From contig CAMBZR010000012.1 of NCBI GenBank assembly GCA_945872285.1, positions 1 through 55,161 of the forward strand: a stretch of DNA of 55,161 nt, written 5' to 3'. Within the stretch, counting starts at the first letter, position 1, and each line of letters begins with the position of its first letter. This document shows positions 7,633 to 17,136 of the stretch, piece after piece. The position numbers were made by a program, and so were the translations under genes. The stretch is from Bordetella parapertussis. Lineage in GTDB: Bacteria > Pseudomonadota > Gammaproteobacteria > Burkholderiales > Burkholderiaceae_B. The notes beneath the pieces were generated by a model. That model saw only the letters and a list, made by a program, of their open reading frames with translations. It did not search any database and was not told the DNA's origin.

Positions 7633-8430
7633 TTAAGGTTGAAGGGGTTCTTTAGAGGGTTTTGAGCTGTTTTTTTGTTGCAAAGTGGCGCCCGCGGTCT
7701 GGCGCGCGCCCTTGCGCAAGGGCTTGGCTGTTTTCCAACGCGGGGTAATTAAGCGCATGCCAGCGACGCGCTTTACCGCCGAGACCACATACACCGCGCC
7801 GCATACTGGCCACCAACGGTTACCGGCAGCTTCAACAAACGCAAACCGTTCAAGCCATTTTTTTGTCCGAAACGGCGGCACATAACAACCAAAGTTACCC
7901 AATTCGATTTCGAACGAAAGTAATTTGAGCCAATCTTTCAGCCTAGGTAACGACACCTGCGTGCTGCTAGGCTGCGGTAACCAGGGCGAAAGATAGGGTG
8001 TGCGGTGACGTAAGCCCCACAGACTCCAGGGATTAAACCCCGAAAGCACGACCCGGCCCTCGGGCACTAGTACCCTTTCCACTTCACGCAAGACCTGATG
8101 AGGGTGAGCGCTTGCTTCTAGTCCATGTGGCAATACTAGTAAGTCTACGCTTTGTGATTCAAAAGGCAAGCACTCTGGCTCGGCCAAAACAAGGCCCGCC
8201 CAGTCGGCTGTTGGCGAGGCGGGTAACTCGATACCAGCGTACGCTTTAAAAGGCATTCGATTAGCGCTTAACAGGTTCTGGCCTGGCATCCCGACCTGTA
8301 AAGCGTGGTAGCCAAAGACGTCCGCCACCAGTCTATCGAAGCACTTTTGCTCAAAGCGCTGCACGTACTGGCCCGGTTCGGTTTGCAACCACTGAGCAAC
8401 ATCTACAATAGGGAATTCTGCTTTGGACAC
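7633..8430 (-). CDS. YafS-like class I SAM methyltransferase-fold protein
   Basis: This 265-residue protein is in the position of E. coli yafS, between gloB and rnhA. The methyltransferase core spans about 20-190: a poor motif I ([11 protein letters not shown] instead of the usual acidic-GxGxG), an [12 protein letters not shown] strand, then [21 protein letters not shown], the common post-I motif. The C-terminus is rich in Lys, Arg and Ser. The start is GTG at 8430 with GAGA six bases upstream. Substrate unknown; the degenerate SAM loop leaves activity open. It is divergent from gloB, with start codons only 14 bases apart. Confidence 0.8.
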   Translation of the reverse strand: MSKAEFPIVDVAQWLQTEPGQYVQRFEQKCFDRLVADVFGYHALQVGMPGQNLLSANRMPFKAYAGIELPASPTADWAGLVLAEPECLPFESQSVDLLVLPHGLEASAHPHQVLREVERVLVPEGRVVLSGFNPWSLWGLRHRTPYLSPWLPQPSSTQVSLPRLKDWLKLLSFEIELGNFGCYVPPFRTKKWLERFAFVEAAGNRWWPVCGAVYVVSAVKRVAGMRLITPRWKTAKPLRKGARQTAGATLQQKNSSKPSKEPLQP

Positions 8431-8444
8431 GTGTTCTCAAAAAA

Positions 8445-9263
8445 ATGAATAAAACTCATCACTTGCCTGGTTTTTTGGGGCCATGCCCCGGCATTTCTCC
8501 TATCCCAGCCTTTAGCGACAACTATATCTGGCTCGTCACAAAAGACGGCCAAGCCTTGGTGGTTGACCCAGGTCAAGCGGCACCCGTGCTGCAAGCCCTC
8601 AAAGAGCAACAACTCACGCTCACGACTATTTTACTCACCCATCACCACGCTGACCATGTCGGTGGCGTTGCCGAACTAGTCGAACAGACCGGCGCCAAGG
8701 TATGGGGCCCGGCAGGCGAGGTTTTGCCTGTTTGCGATACGCCGCTGAGCGAAGGGGACACCTTTGAAGATGCTCAGTTGCAACTCAAGCTCTCTGTTTT
8801 TGATATTCCCGGCCATACCGCGGGGCATATTGCATTTTATGGCACGTTTGGAAGCACCCCAATTTTGTTCTGCGGAGATACACTGTTTGCAGCAGGTTGT
8901 GGTCGGCTATTTGAAGGAACCCCCGCCCAGATGGACGAATCGCTGGCAAAACTAGCGAACTTACCGGCCAATTCGCGTGTGTATTGCGGCCACGAGTACA
9001 CCCTGTCAAATATGCGTTGGGCCTGCACCGTCGAGCCTAACAACCCCGCGTTGCAACACTGGCAAGCTCACGCCAGCGAACAGCGTAATTTAGGTCAGCC
9101 CACTTTGCCAAGCTCCATCGAGCTTGAGTTGGCCTGTAACCCGTTTTTACGCGCGCGACAGCCACTTGTCGCGCAAGCAGCCGCCAGCTGGGCGCAACGC
9201 GAGCTCACCTCTCCGGTCGAGGTGTTCGCGGCGCTCAGAGAGTGGAAAAACAATTTTCGTTGA
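8445..9263 (+). CDS. gloB: Hydroxyacylglutathione hydrolase (glyoxalase II)
   Basis: It hydrolyses S-lactoylglutathione to lactate and glutathione in methylglyoxal detoxification. Family start region ISPIPAFSDNYIWL is at 18-30. The metal motif THHHADH is at residues 65-71, with His66, His68, Asp70 and His71. Further ligands are the His of PGHTAGH, the Asp of FCGDTLF and the His of YCGHEYTLSN. At 272 residues it is slightly long because about 17 extra residues precede the conserved start; no ribosome site is visible before the ATG, so a TTG at 8463 is possible. Its 3' end runs into mltD. Confidence 0.95.
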   Translation: MNKTHHLPGFLGPCPGISPIPAFSDNYIWLVTKDGQALVVDPGQAAPVLQALKEQQLTLTTILLTHHHADHVGGVAELVEQTGAKVWGPAGEVLPVCDTPLSEGDTFEDAQLQLKLSVFDIPGHTAGHIAFYGTFGSTPILFCGDTLFAAGCGRLFEGTPAQMDESLAKLANLPANSRVYCGHEYTLSNMRWACTVEPNNPALQHWQAHASEQRNLGQPTLPSSIELELACNPFLRARQPLVAQAAASWAQRELTSPVEVFAALREWKNNFR

Positions 9264-9268
9264 GTTCA

Positions 9269-10603
9269 ATGCGCTTTTTACGTCTGTTTTGTTTGCTAGG
9301 CTTGCTTGCCCTAGCGGGTTGCGCTGGGCTTGACCAAAAAGGTCGCTATGTTGCCGAAGACACTTCGCGCACCATAGACCTGACGATCCCGCCGCTTGAC
9401 GCCTGGGAACGCATCCGCCGCGGCTTTGCAATCCCCAACCTCAACACCCCGCTTTCAGCAAAGTGGACCGCCTATTACGCCGCACACCCCGAGGCCATGC
9501 AACGCATGGCTGAACGCGCCGGCAAATACTTGTATTACATCGTCGACGAGATCAACCGACGTGGCTTGCCCACCGAGCTCGCTTTGCTGCCGTTTGTCGA
9601 AAGCGCCTATAACCCCGTTGCTTATTCAAGCGCTCGGGCCTCAGGCTTATGGCAATTTATTCCAAGCACCGGCACACAGTTCAAGCTCAAACAAGACTGG
9701 TGGCATGACCAACGGCGCGACCCAATCGCCTCAACTAACGCTGCTTTGGATTATCTTGAATATCTGTTTGAGTTTCAAGGCGACTGGTATCTGGCGCTGG
9801 CCTCGTACAACTGGGGCGAAGGCTCGGTTAAGCGTGCGGTGACCAACAATATGGCGAGGGGTAAGGCGACCGACTATCTGTCGCTGAGTATGCCCAACGA
9901 AACCCTAAATTATGTACCCAAGTTGCAAGCGATTAAAAACATTGTTGCAGATCCCGAGCGTTATGCTGTGGTCTTGCCTCAGGTCGACAACACGCCTTAT
10001 TTTGTGACTGTACAAAAAAAGGTCAATATCGATTTCACTTTGGCCGCGCAGCTCGCTGAAATGCCTCTCGTTGATTTTCAGGCACTGAACCCGTCGTTTA
10101 ACCAACCAGTGATTTCGGCTCAAGAACAACACGTTGTGATTTTGCCGCGCAACAAGGTTGATATTTTTAATGCCAATCTCTTGCAATATCAGGGTGAACT
10201 GTCGTCCTGGAAAACCTACGAAGCCAAACAGGGCGAAACCTTTAGCTCAATTGCCGCTAAATTTGGCGTTGCGGAGGCGCGGCTGCGTCAAGCCAATCGC
10301 ATCGAACCCAACGCGCGAGTTGCCGCCGATCAAATCGTGATTATTCCGGGGCCAGCCGGACAGGGTCTTCAGTTGGCGCCACCAAACGCCTCTGGCGTGC
10401 CCCAAGTGGCTGGCAGACAGGCCAGTTCGGCATCTGGCGAGCAAGTGCGCCTGCACGTCGTACGTAAAGGCGACTCGCTTGACTCGATTGCTCGGCAATA
10501 CAACACGACGATTATTAACTTACGCGCGCTCAATCAACTCAAAACCGACAAACTACAGGTCGGCGTTAAACTACGAGTCCCTGGCACAGGGAATCGCAGC
10601 TAG
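9269..10603 (+). CDS. mltD: Membrane-bound lytic murein transglycosylase D (lipoprotein)
   Basis: It cleaves the glycan strand of peptidoglycan to 1,6-anhydromuropeptides at the outer membrane. A lipoprotein signal ends in LALAGC with Cys18 as the lipid site. The SLT domain has the catalytic Glu111 in [11 protein letters not shown], followed by [12 protein letters not shown]. Two LysM domains occupy the C-terminal third, beginning [18 protein letters not shown] and [21 protein letters not shown] 9269 is preferred over GTG 9242, since the earlier start puts nine polar residues before a good lipoprotein signal. It follows the gloB stop by five bases; mltD and gloB are also neighbours in E. coli. 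Confidence 0.94.
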   Translation: MRFLRLFCLLGLLALAGCAGLDQKGRYVAEDTSRTIDLTIPPLDAWERIRRGFAIPNLNTPLSAKWTAYYAAHPEAMQRMAERAGKYLYYIVDEINRRGLPTELALLPFVESAYNPVAYSSARASGLWQFIPSTGTQFKLKQDWWHDQRRDPIASTNAALDYLEYLFEFQGDWYLALASYNWGEGSVKRAVTNNMARGKATDYLSLSMPNETLNYVPKLQAIKNIVADPERYAVVLPQVDNTPYFVTVQKKVNIDFTLAAQLAEMPLVDFQALNPSFNQPVISAQEQHVVILPRNKVDIFNANLLQYQGELSSWKTYEAKQGETFSSIAAKFGVAEARLRQANRIEPNARVAADQIVIIPGPAGQGLQLAPPNASGVPQVAGRQASSASGEQVRLHVVRKGDSLDSIARQYNTTIINLRALNQLKTDKLQVGVKLRVPGTGNRS

Positions 10604-10659
10604 CGCAACCGCTGGGTAAGAAAATTTGGTACGTAGACTTTTTTATTTCTAGGATTTTT

Positions 10660-11445
10660 ATGGGCTTTCTTTCAGGCAAACGCATTTTAATAACAGGTGT
10701 CATCTCTAACCGGTCGATTGCGTATGGCATTGCGAAGGCCTGTCGCGAACATGGCGCCGAGCTTGCCTTCACTTACGTGGGCGAGCGCTTTCTAGAACGT
10801 GTCACGGAATTTGCCGCCGATTTTGGCAGCGATATCGTGCTGCCCTGTGACGTCGCCGAAGATAGTCAAATCGAAGCCACCTTTACCGAGTTGGCCAAAC
10901 GCTGGGATGGTCTGGATGGATTGGTTCACTCAATTGGCTTTGCGCCACGCGAAGCGATTGCCGGTGAGTTTTTAGACGGTCTCTCGCGCGAGGCGTTTCG
11001 TATCGCGCACGATATTTCCGCTTACAGTTTTCCGGCACTTGCAAAAGCGGCCAGACCGATGATGCAAGGGCGTAACGGCGCGCTCATCACTCTGACGTAC
11101 TTAGGCGCTGAACGCGTGCTGGCTAACTACAACACGATGGGCTTAGCCAAAGCCTCGCTTGAGGCTTCGGTACGCTACTTGGCGGCCAATCTTGGGCCTG
11201 AGGGCATTCGCGCGAACGGCATTTCAGCCGGCCCAATTAAAACGCTGGCTGCTAGCGGGATTAAAGACTTTTCAAGCATCTTGAAGTTTGTCGAAGCCAA
11301 CGCTCCGTTACGCCGCAATGTCACCACCGAACAGGTCGGCAACGTGGCGGCGTTTTTGTTATCGGATTTAGCCGCGGGTGTCACGGGTGAAATCCTGCAC
11401 GTGGATTCGGGTTTTTCAAACGTGGTCGCAGGTCTGAGCGAATAG
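10660..11445 (+). CDS. fabI: Enoyl-[acyl-carrier-protein] reductase (NADH)
   Basis: It performs the last reductive step of each fatty-acid elongation cycle. The 261-residue SDR-type protein has the FabI cofactor motif [15 protein letters not shown] and the catalytic residues Tyr147, Tyr157 and Lys164 in LTYLGAE and [13 protein letters not shown]. The motif [17 protein letters not shown] is characteristic of FabI rather than FabL or FabV. An AGGAT site precedes the ATG. It stands 56 bases after mltD on the same strand. The triclosan/isoniazid-type target fold is expected to be normal. Confidence 0.96.
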   Translation: MGFLSGKRILITGVISNRSIAYGIAKACREHGAELAFTYVGERFLERVTEFAADFGSDIVLPCDVAEDSQIEATFTELAKRWDGLDGLVHSIGFAPREAIAGEFLDGLSREAFRIAHDISAYSFPALAKAARPMMQGRNGALITLTYLGAERVLANYNTMGLAKASLEASVRYLAANLGPEGIRANGISAGPIKTLAASGIKDFSSILKFVEANAPLRRNVTTEQVGNVAAFLLSDLAAGVTGEILHVDSGFSNVVAGLSE

Positions 11446-11517
11446 GCCTTGGCTTGGTTTTGTTACGCCTGAGTTTTGACTTTCCGTTCGAAAATTGCCC
11501 GTCGCTTGGGCTGACGG

Positions 11518-12363
11518 TTAAGACTGAATACTCTTGAGTACTGGCAAGAGATACTTCCTGAACTGACTTGGATTTTCGCTCATCGGAAAATGTCCGACTT
11601 CGCGCATGACGGTCACTTGGGCGCCTGGGATTGCCTCTGCGGTGCGAAGCGTATCCTCTGGCGTGCACGAAAAGTCATACTCGCCCGTCAACAGATACAG
11701 CGGGCACAGGTCTGTGCGAATCCCACTAAGCTTGCCCCGCAGATCGCTATCGACGCGATAAAAATACAAATCGCCTTTAAAGATTCCTGGGCCGCCTTGC
11801 ATATATTGCCAAAGTGTTTCGTGGCGATAGACCGCTGGCGATTGTGGCGCAACCAGACCCGAAACCAAGGCCGCGCAAACCTCGCCACCATGAACATCAC
11901 CGCGATGCAACCACGAGGTGTCGTACCAAGGCTGTTGGTGATCGGCGGCTTCTACACCAATCAAGGCGCGAAACTTGTCTGAGTGCAGATGGGCGAGCTG
12001 CAAAACGATTCGCCCACCAATCGAACAACCAATCACCACGGGGCGTTCAAGTTCAAGGGCTGCGCAAAAGGCCATCACAGTGTCAACGTACAGAGCTGTC
12101 GACAATTGATATTCAGTCTCTTGCCAGCCTTCGGGCGGATAAGACTTACCGTGCCAGGGCATATCAAACGCAAGCACACGATACCGAGACGTAATCTCGG
12201 GGTCGTTCATCAAATGGCGATACTGGCGGTTATCCGCACCGGCGGTATGCAAGCAGACCAGTGGGAACCCACTACCTGCCTCTTCAAAGTACACCCAGCA
12301 TTGCTTGCCCTGGATGGCAAAGCTTGTGTAGCGCCCGACAATCGGCTCAAGTGTGACGCTCAT
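11518..12363 (-). CDS. Alpha/beta hydrolase
   Basis: This 281-residue protein has the alpha/beta-hydrolase fold. The nucleophile elbow is GCSIGG with Ser114, the acid is the Asp in LTGEYDFSCTPE, and the base is the His of REVGHFPMSENP. An HTAGADNRQYRHL stretch after strand beta-3 forms the oxyanion region. The ATG overlaps the stop of the upstream SCP2-like gene by four bases (ATGA), so translation is probably coupled. Together with that gene and the dehydrogenase it forms a small minus-strand operon. Substrate unknown; ester, C-C (meta-cleavage) and dienelactone hydrolases share these motifs. Confidence 0.88.
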   Translation of the reverse strand: MSVTLEPIVGRYTSFAIQGKQCWVYFEEAGSGFPLVCLHTAGADNRQYRHLMNDPEITSRYRVLAFDMPWHGKSYPPEGWQETEYQLSTALYVDTVMAFCAALELERPVVIGCSIGGRIVLQLAHLHSDKFRALIGVEAADHQQPWYDTSWLHRGDVHGGEVCAALVSGLVAPQSPAVYRHETLWQYMQGGPGIFKGDLYFYRVDSDLRGKLSGIRTDLCPLYLLTGEYDFSCTPEDTLRTAEAIPGAQVTVMREVGHFPMSENPSQFRKYLLPVLKSIQS

Positions 12364-12743
12364 GTCGCCTCCTCGCGAGGCGATGCCAGCAAATCCTTAA
12401 TGAATTGTAGATGTGCCATCAACGGCTGTAGGTGCCCCTCGATTTTGAATGCGCCCCGCTTATTTAGGGCTAGCAGATCATGCCAACCAGCGGGTGGTAT
12501 CGCTAGCCAAAACTGACTCCAGCCCTCGGCCGTACCTTTGACGGCAAAATCCCACGACTGTAGCGCCACACCGCGCTGTACGATCTCGGTCACACGCCCG
12601 TCACGAATTCGCACAATGGCAGGTACCTCAGCAAACTGCACAAGCATGTCTACCTGTACGGCGCGAGGTTTTGCAAAACTTGACGCTACCTGAGTAAAGC
12701 GCTGCAATAATTGCGTCCCAGTCGCAGCGGTGCTACGAGTCAT
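12360..12743 (-). CDS. SCP2-like small protein
   Basis: This 127-residue cytoplasmic protein has no signal peptide. The pattern of a strand-rich N-terminal half (VDMLVQFAEVPAIVRIRDG, then SWDFAVKGTAEGWSQFW) and an alpha-helical tail with GAFKIEGHLQPLMAHLQFI resembles sterol-carrier-protein-2-like domains, which bind acyl or hydrophobic ligands. In operons with alpha/beta hydrolases these small proteins are usually unnamed. Family assignment is tentative. It overlaps the hydrolase by four bases and lies 82 bases after the dehydrogenase, with a hairpin in that gap. Confidence 0.65.
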   Translation of the reverse strand: MTRSTAATGTQLLQRFTQVASSFAKPRAVQVDMLVQFAEVPAIVRIRDGRVTEIVQRGVALQSWDFAVKGTAEGWSQFWLAIPPAGWHDLLALNKRGAFKIEGHLQPLMAHLQFIKDLLASPREEAT

Positions 12744-12768
12744 GTCTGATCCTAGTATTACGTTAAAG

Positions 12769-12788
12769 TGCCGCTTTCAAGAGCGGCA
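12769..12788 (-). terminator. Intercistronic hairpin
   Basis: TGCCGCT (12769-12775) and AGCGGCA (12782-12788) form a perfect seven-pair stem with a six-base loop. Only CTTTAA follows on the minus strand, so it may attenuate or stabilise the mRNA between the dehydrogenase and the SCP2-like gene rather than terminate it fully. Confidence 0.45.
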
Positions 12789-12825
12789 TCTTGGTGATTA
12801 TTTATAGATCGTGGCTAGGTTGCCG

Positions 12826-13740
12826 TCAATCGAATTTACCCTTTTCAAATAACAGGCTAATAGCCGGCGCGTACTTTGCACCGTGTCCGGCGGCGATGGC
12901 TTGGTCAAAACAGGCAACTAAATTCTTGGCTCCAGTCGCATTGACCCCAACCTGCTCTGCAAGCGCGACTGCGTAAGACAAATCTTTGCGGGCGTAGGTG
13001 ACTGGGAACGCCCGCTCTGGAAACTCTTGCGGCACAATGGCTTTTAAGCCTTGATTACGCAAAGCAAAGCTATCGGCCGAGCCCGCAGCTAAGGCGGCGA
13101 AGAGTGTTTCGGGGTCGACTCCTGCACGCACACCGATGGCGCGTGCCTCTGAGAGCGCCAAGACCGTTTCATAGACCACCATATTATTCAAGATCTTGAC
13201 CACCTGACCCGACCCTGCTTTACCCGCATGACGCACGTCGGTCGCAAACATTTGAATATAGGGCTCGAGTAAGGCGTACAGTTCAGGCGTTGCACCCACC
13301 GGCACTGCCAGTGTGCCAGCCTCGGCCGCGGCTCGTGTGCGCATGACCGGCGCATCGGCGAAGAACACGCCTTTTGCTGCGAAAGCAGTCGCGAGACTTT
13401 GTGTCGTATCAAAAGGTGAGGTGCTCAGATCAACTACGATTTGACCCACGCGTCCCGCTTCGAGCAACCCCCCTGCGGCGTACACGACTTTTGCAACGAT
13501 CTCGCCCGAGGGTAAGGACAAAAAAATCAAATCAGCTTGTTGTGAAATTTGCGCCATGCTCGCGGCCTTGACGCCAAACGCAGCTAAGCGCTCAAGAGGT
13601 TCTTGGTCTAAGTCATACGCCAACACCTCAAGCTTGCTTTTTGTAGCCAGATGACGGCACATGGGTTCACCCATTACACCAACGCCAATAAAGCCAATGC
13701 ACTGAATTGACTGAGGCGCAAGCTGAGGGATTTTTGCCAT
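12826..13740 (-). CDS. 3-hydroxyisobutyrate dehydrogenase family NAD(P)-dependent oxidoreductase
   Basis: This 304-residue protein belongs to the beta-hydroxyacid dehydrogenase family (3-hydroxyisobutyrate, tartronate semialdehyde, 6-phosphogluconate type). The Rossmann motif GFIGVGVMGEPM is at about 17-28, followed by VLAYDLD, where the Asp suggests preference for NAD. The substrate motif is FADAPVMRTRAAAEAGTLAV, close to the usual DAPVSGG form but with RTR in place of SGG. The catalytic Lys is in GQVVKILNNM. A GGAGC site precedes the ATG. It heads the operon with the SCP2-like protein and the hydrolase. Confidence 0.88.
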   Translation of the reverse strand: MAKIPQLAPQSIQCIGFIGVGVMGEPMCRHLATKSKLEVLAYDLDQEPLERLAAFGVKAASMAQISQQADLIFLSLPSGEIVAKVVYAAGGLLEAGRVGQIVVDLSTSPFDTTQSLATAFAAKGVFFADAPVMRTRAAAEAGTLAVPVGATPELYALLEPYIQMFATDVRHAGKAGSGQVVKILNNMVVYETVLALSEARAIGVRAGVDPETLFAALAAGSADSFALRNQGLKAIVPQEFPERAFPVTYARKDLSYAVALAEQVGVNATGAKNLVACFDQAIAAGHGAKYAPAISLLFEKGKFD

Positions 13741-13812
13741 ATTGTGCTCCTAGAGTTTTAAAAGAGGTCGATTTTTTTTGAGCTTACCGCATTGGCTCTT
13801 TTCTCTCGGTGC

Positions 13813-15456
13813 TTAGGGACGCTGACTCGCGCAGCGCAAGGCGCCAGACAGTGATTCAAAGTAATGGTTGGGCTGCAAGACCTCGAACAAACCAGCATGA
13901 CGCATTTTTACTAGAACACGCGAACTCGCCTCGCACAGCACTACCTTGACACCTCGTTTTTGCAGGCCAGCGATTGCGTCCTCAAGGCATTGCAGGCCGG
14001 TGATGTCCATAAAGGGTACGCGCTGCAATCGGATGATCAACACCTTAGGGTCTATCGCAGTTTCGCGCAAGACCCGTTCAAAATTATCGACCGCCGCAAA
14101 AAACATCGGCCCCGTTAGCTCGTAGAGCAATGTGTCTGCCGGTAACGCCGCAAGGCCCTGACTGGCAAGTTCGGTTTGCACTGAACTGTTATCGAGCCGA
14201 CGCAATTCAACCGCCGCCGCCATTCGCCGTAAAAAATGCAGAATGGCAAGAATCACGCCGACATTGACCGCCACGACAAGATCCACCAACACCGTAAGCA
14301 AAAACGTGACAATCAAAATGACGCGATCCGCAGCAGGCGCGCGAGTGAGCACGCGACCAAAGCGATGAAGTTCGCTCAGGTTCCAGGCCACGACAAATAA
14401 GATGGCTGCCAACGCCGCCAAGGGAATACTTGATGCCAGAGGCGCTAACACCAGCAGCACCGCAATCAGCGTCACGGCGTGCATCACCCCGGCAAGCGGG
14501 CTGGTTGCACCATTGCGAATATTCGTTGCGGTACGGGCGATCGCACCCGTTGCAGCAAAGCCACCGAATAAGGGGGTCAACATGTTGGCGAGGCCCTGGC
14601 CCACGAGTTCTTGATTGGAATCATGCTTGGTACCAGCCATATTATCGGCCACCGCAGCCGACAACAACGACTCAATGGCACCAAGCAGCGCAATCGTGAA
14701 CGCAGGACCAATCAATGAAAGCACCTGCGATACGTTTAAGTCAGGTAACGCGAGGGTAGGTAGCCCTTGCGGCACGCCGCCAAATGCGGTGCCGATTGTT
14801 GCCACGCCCTCTAGCTGTAAGGTCGCCTGCAAAGCGGTCGCAACCACCATCGCGATCAACGGGCCGGGTATTTTTTTTAATGCTGATATCTTTGGCGACA
14901 AAATAACAATGAACAAACTCGCACAGGCAATCGCGACGGTGGGCAGGTGCAGCTGAGGAATCAGTAGGAGCTGAGCCCAAAGTTTTTCATGAAAATGCGC
15001 GCCAGTCCCTTTGGGCAAACCTAAAAAATCTGACCATTGCCCAACAAAAATGATGACCCCAATCCCGGTGGTAAAACCAATGATCACGGGGGCCGGAATA
15101 AACTTGATGACGCCGCCCATCTTAGTCAAGCCCATTAACAACAGGATGACACCGGCCATCAAGGTGGCAACTTGAAGTCCGTCGATTCCGAATTTGGCGG
15201 TGACCCCCGCCAAAATTACGATAAAGGCGCCCGTTGGACCCGCGATCTGCACGCGCGACCCCCCAAACAGCGTAACGATCAGGCCGCCAACGATCGCAGT
15301 GTAAATGCCCTGCTCGGGACGCGCGCCAGAGGCGATCGCAAAGGCCATTGAAAGCGGCAACGCGACAATACCCACCACTAAACCTGCAACAATATTGGGC
15401 AGCCACTGATGGCGCGCGTAGAGGCCTGCTCGATAGCCTTGAACCAAAGCAATCAT
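13813..15456 (-). CDS. SulP (SLC26) family anion transporter with STAS domain
   Basis: This 547-residue inner-membrane protein has 10-12 hydrophobic segments in its first 400 residues, with the family signature GLVVGIVALPLSMAFAIASG near the N-terminus and the GSRVQIAGPTGAF stretch. A C-terminal STAS domain (about 430-547) carries VLIIRLQRVPFMDITGLQ. SulP proteins move sulfate, bicarbonate or dicarboxylates with H+ or Na+. ATG 15456 is chosen: GGGATC is seven bases upstream and the added residues from 15534 have no family match. It is divergent from the amidase and 72 bases upstream of the dehydrogenase gene. Confidence 0.9.
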   Translation of the reverse strand: MIALVQGYRAGLYARHQWLPNIVAGLVVGIVALPLSMAFAIASGARPEQGIYTAIVGGLIVTLFGGSRVQIAGPTGAFIVILAGVTAKFGIDGLQVATLMAGVILLLMGLTKMGGVIKFIPAPVIIGFTTGIGVIIFVGQWSDFLGLPKGTGAHFHEKLWAQLLLIPQLHLPTVAIACASLFIVILSPKISALKKIPGPLIAMVVATALQATLQLEGVATIGTAFGGVPQGLPTLALPDLNVSQVLSLIGPAFTIALLGAIESLLSAAVADNMAGTKHDSNQELVGQGLANMLTPLFGGFAATGAIARTATNIRNGATSPLAGVMHAVTLIAVLLVLAPLASSIPLAALAAILFVVAWNLSELHRFGRVLTRAPAADRVILIVTFLLTVLVDLVVAVNVGVILAILHFLRRMAAAVELRRLDNSSVQTELASQGLAALPADTLLYELTGPMFFAAVDNFERVLRETAIDPKVLIIRLQRVPFMDITGLQCLEDAIAGLQKRGVKVVLCEASSRVLVKMRHAGLFEVLQPNHYFESLSGALRCASQRP

Positions 15457-15621
15457 TTCAGATCCCGAAGAGAGGCAGCGATTAAGGGGTATTCTTCCAA
15501 TTAAGTATAGCTGCATCGTGTTCTGCCAAGACAACGCCTCAAACCGCTCTTGTCTAAGCTTCCTGAAAGCACTACGCTTGGGATTACTCGGTTTCTTTTA
15601 ACTTTTTTGAGTATCACCTCC

Positions 15622-17136
15622 ATGAGCCTTCCCGAACTTTCTGCAGTCGAACTGCGCCGTCTGATCGGCACGCGTCAAGTCTCACCGGTTGAATTGATGG
15701 AGGCTTGCATTAGCCGCATCGAAACCGTGAACCCTGCGATCAACGCGATTTGCGCAACCGATTTCGAGCGCGCTCGCGCCTCGGCCAAGCAAGCCGAGGC
15801 CAGCGTCATGCGAGGCGAAGCACTGGGTCCGCTACACGGGCTGCCCTTAGGCGTCAAAGATTTGCAGGCGACCGAAGGCTTACTCACCACCTATGGCAAT
15901 GTGGGCTTTCGCAGCAATGTACCAACGCAAGATGCCAGCTTAATCACCCGCCTGCGTGCGGCCGGCGCAATCGTCACTGCAAAAACCAACACCCCTGACA
16001 TGGGCGCTGGCGCAAACACGCGCAACCCAGTGTGGGGCGCAACCGGCAATCCCTTTAATCCAAGCTTAAACGCAGGTGGCTCGTCTGGTGGCTCGGCCGC
16101 TGCACTTGCAACCGATCTCTTGCCGATCTGTACAGGATCAGACACGGGCGGCTCGTTGCGCATCCCAGCCGCCTTGTGCGGAGTCGTTGGTATGCGCCCC
16201 TCACCTGGCATGATCGGCAACAATGCCCGCGCACTCGGGTGGTCAGTGATTTCAGTGCTCGGCCCAATGGGGCGCGACGTGGCAGACACCGCTTTGTTAT
16301 TTTCAGCTAGCGTTGGGCGCGACGCAATGGACCCACTTGTATTTCCAAACGACCCAGCAAAGTTTTGGCCCTTGCAACAATTTGATTTATCCAAATTGCG
16401 CATTGGTTACACCGAAGATTTTGGTGTCTGTATTGTGGACCAAGAAATCCGCAGAACGTTTCGTAAGCGCATTAAGGCGCTTTCGAGTTTTGTGGCAACG
16501 TGCGAACCGATCGACTTCAAACTAGGGGATCCTGATCGCGCCTTTGATATTTTGCGCGCCGAAAACTTTGTCTCTTCGTTTGCGCAAACTTATCGCACAC
16601 AGCCCGAAACCCTTGGGCCGAATATCCGCGCCAACATGGAGATCGCTTCTTCGATTACGCTCGCAGACCGTGCTTGGGCGCATCTTGAGCAAACAAAAAT
16701 CACGCGCCAGTTTGCAGCCGCAACAGAAAAATATGATTTGATTTTGTCGCCAGTCGTGCCGGTGACCGCGTTTCCGTGGACCGAGCTATACGCAGCGCAA
16801 GTCGATGGCCAAACGATGCGTAATTATTATCACTGGCTAGGCTTAACCTATGTGGTCACGCTTGCGACCAATCCAACAATTGCCCTACCCTGCGGTACCG
16901 ACGAACATGGCATGCCTTTTGGCCTGCAGATGTCCGGACGTTTATTCGGTGACGCTCAAGTGCTCGCTGCGGCGCACGCCATCGAGCAGGCGTTTAAAGA
17001 TGACAAGAGTTTATGTCGGCCTAAGCCTGACCTGAACGCGCTACGCGTGCCACATCCAGAACTTAAATCCATTGTGACGCATCCGCCAATCTATGGTTCA
17101 GGAACGGCACTTGATGCTTCAGGTGCGGCGGTTTAA
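15622..17136 (+). CDS. Amidase-signature family amidase
   Basis: It hydrolyses an amide bond by the Ser-cisSer-Lys triad. Lys79 is in LPLGVKDLQATEG, the cis-Ser is in AGGSSGGSAAAL (Ser154), and the nucleophile is Ser178 in GSDTGGSLRIPAALCG. The 504-residue length is usual. The ATG at 15622 gives MSLPELSAVELRRL, the ordinary start; the longer frame from 15550 adds an unrelated hydrophobic leader. The last 18 bases overlap the end of the convergent benE-like gene. Amidase-signature enzymes range from GatA to aryl-acylamidases; no GatB/GatC is nearby, so a catabolic role is likely. Confidence 0.9.
   Translation: MSLPELSAVELRRLIGTRQVSPVELMEACISRIETVNPAINAICATDFERARASAKQAEASVMRGEALGPLHGLPLGVKDLQATEGLLTTYGNVGFRSNVPTQDASLITRLRAAGAIVTAKTNTPDMGAGANTRNPVWGATGNPFNPSLNAGGSSGGSAAALATDLLPICTGSDTGGSLRIPAALCGVVGMRPSPGMIGNNARALGWSVISVLGPMGRDVADTALLFSASVGRDAMDPLVFPNDPAKFWPLQQFDLSKLRIGYTEDFGVCIVDQEIRRTFRKRIKALSSFVATCEPIDFKLGDPDRAFDILRAENFVSSFAQTYRTQPETLGPNIRANMEIASSITLADRAWAHLEQTKITRQFAAATEKYDLILSPVVPVTAFPWTELYAAQVDGQTMRNYYHWLGLTYVVTLATNPTIALPCGTDEHGMPFGLQMSGRLFGDAQVLAAAHAIEQAFKDDKSLCRPKPDLNALRVPHPELKSIVTHPPIYGSGTALDASGAAV

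Noticed and set aside
15457..15534. SulP start at 15534
   Set aside because: The added 26 residues lack family similarity, and ATG 15456 has a better ribosome site.
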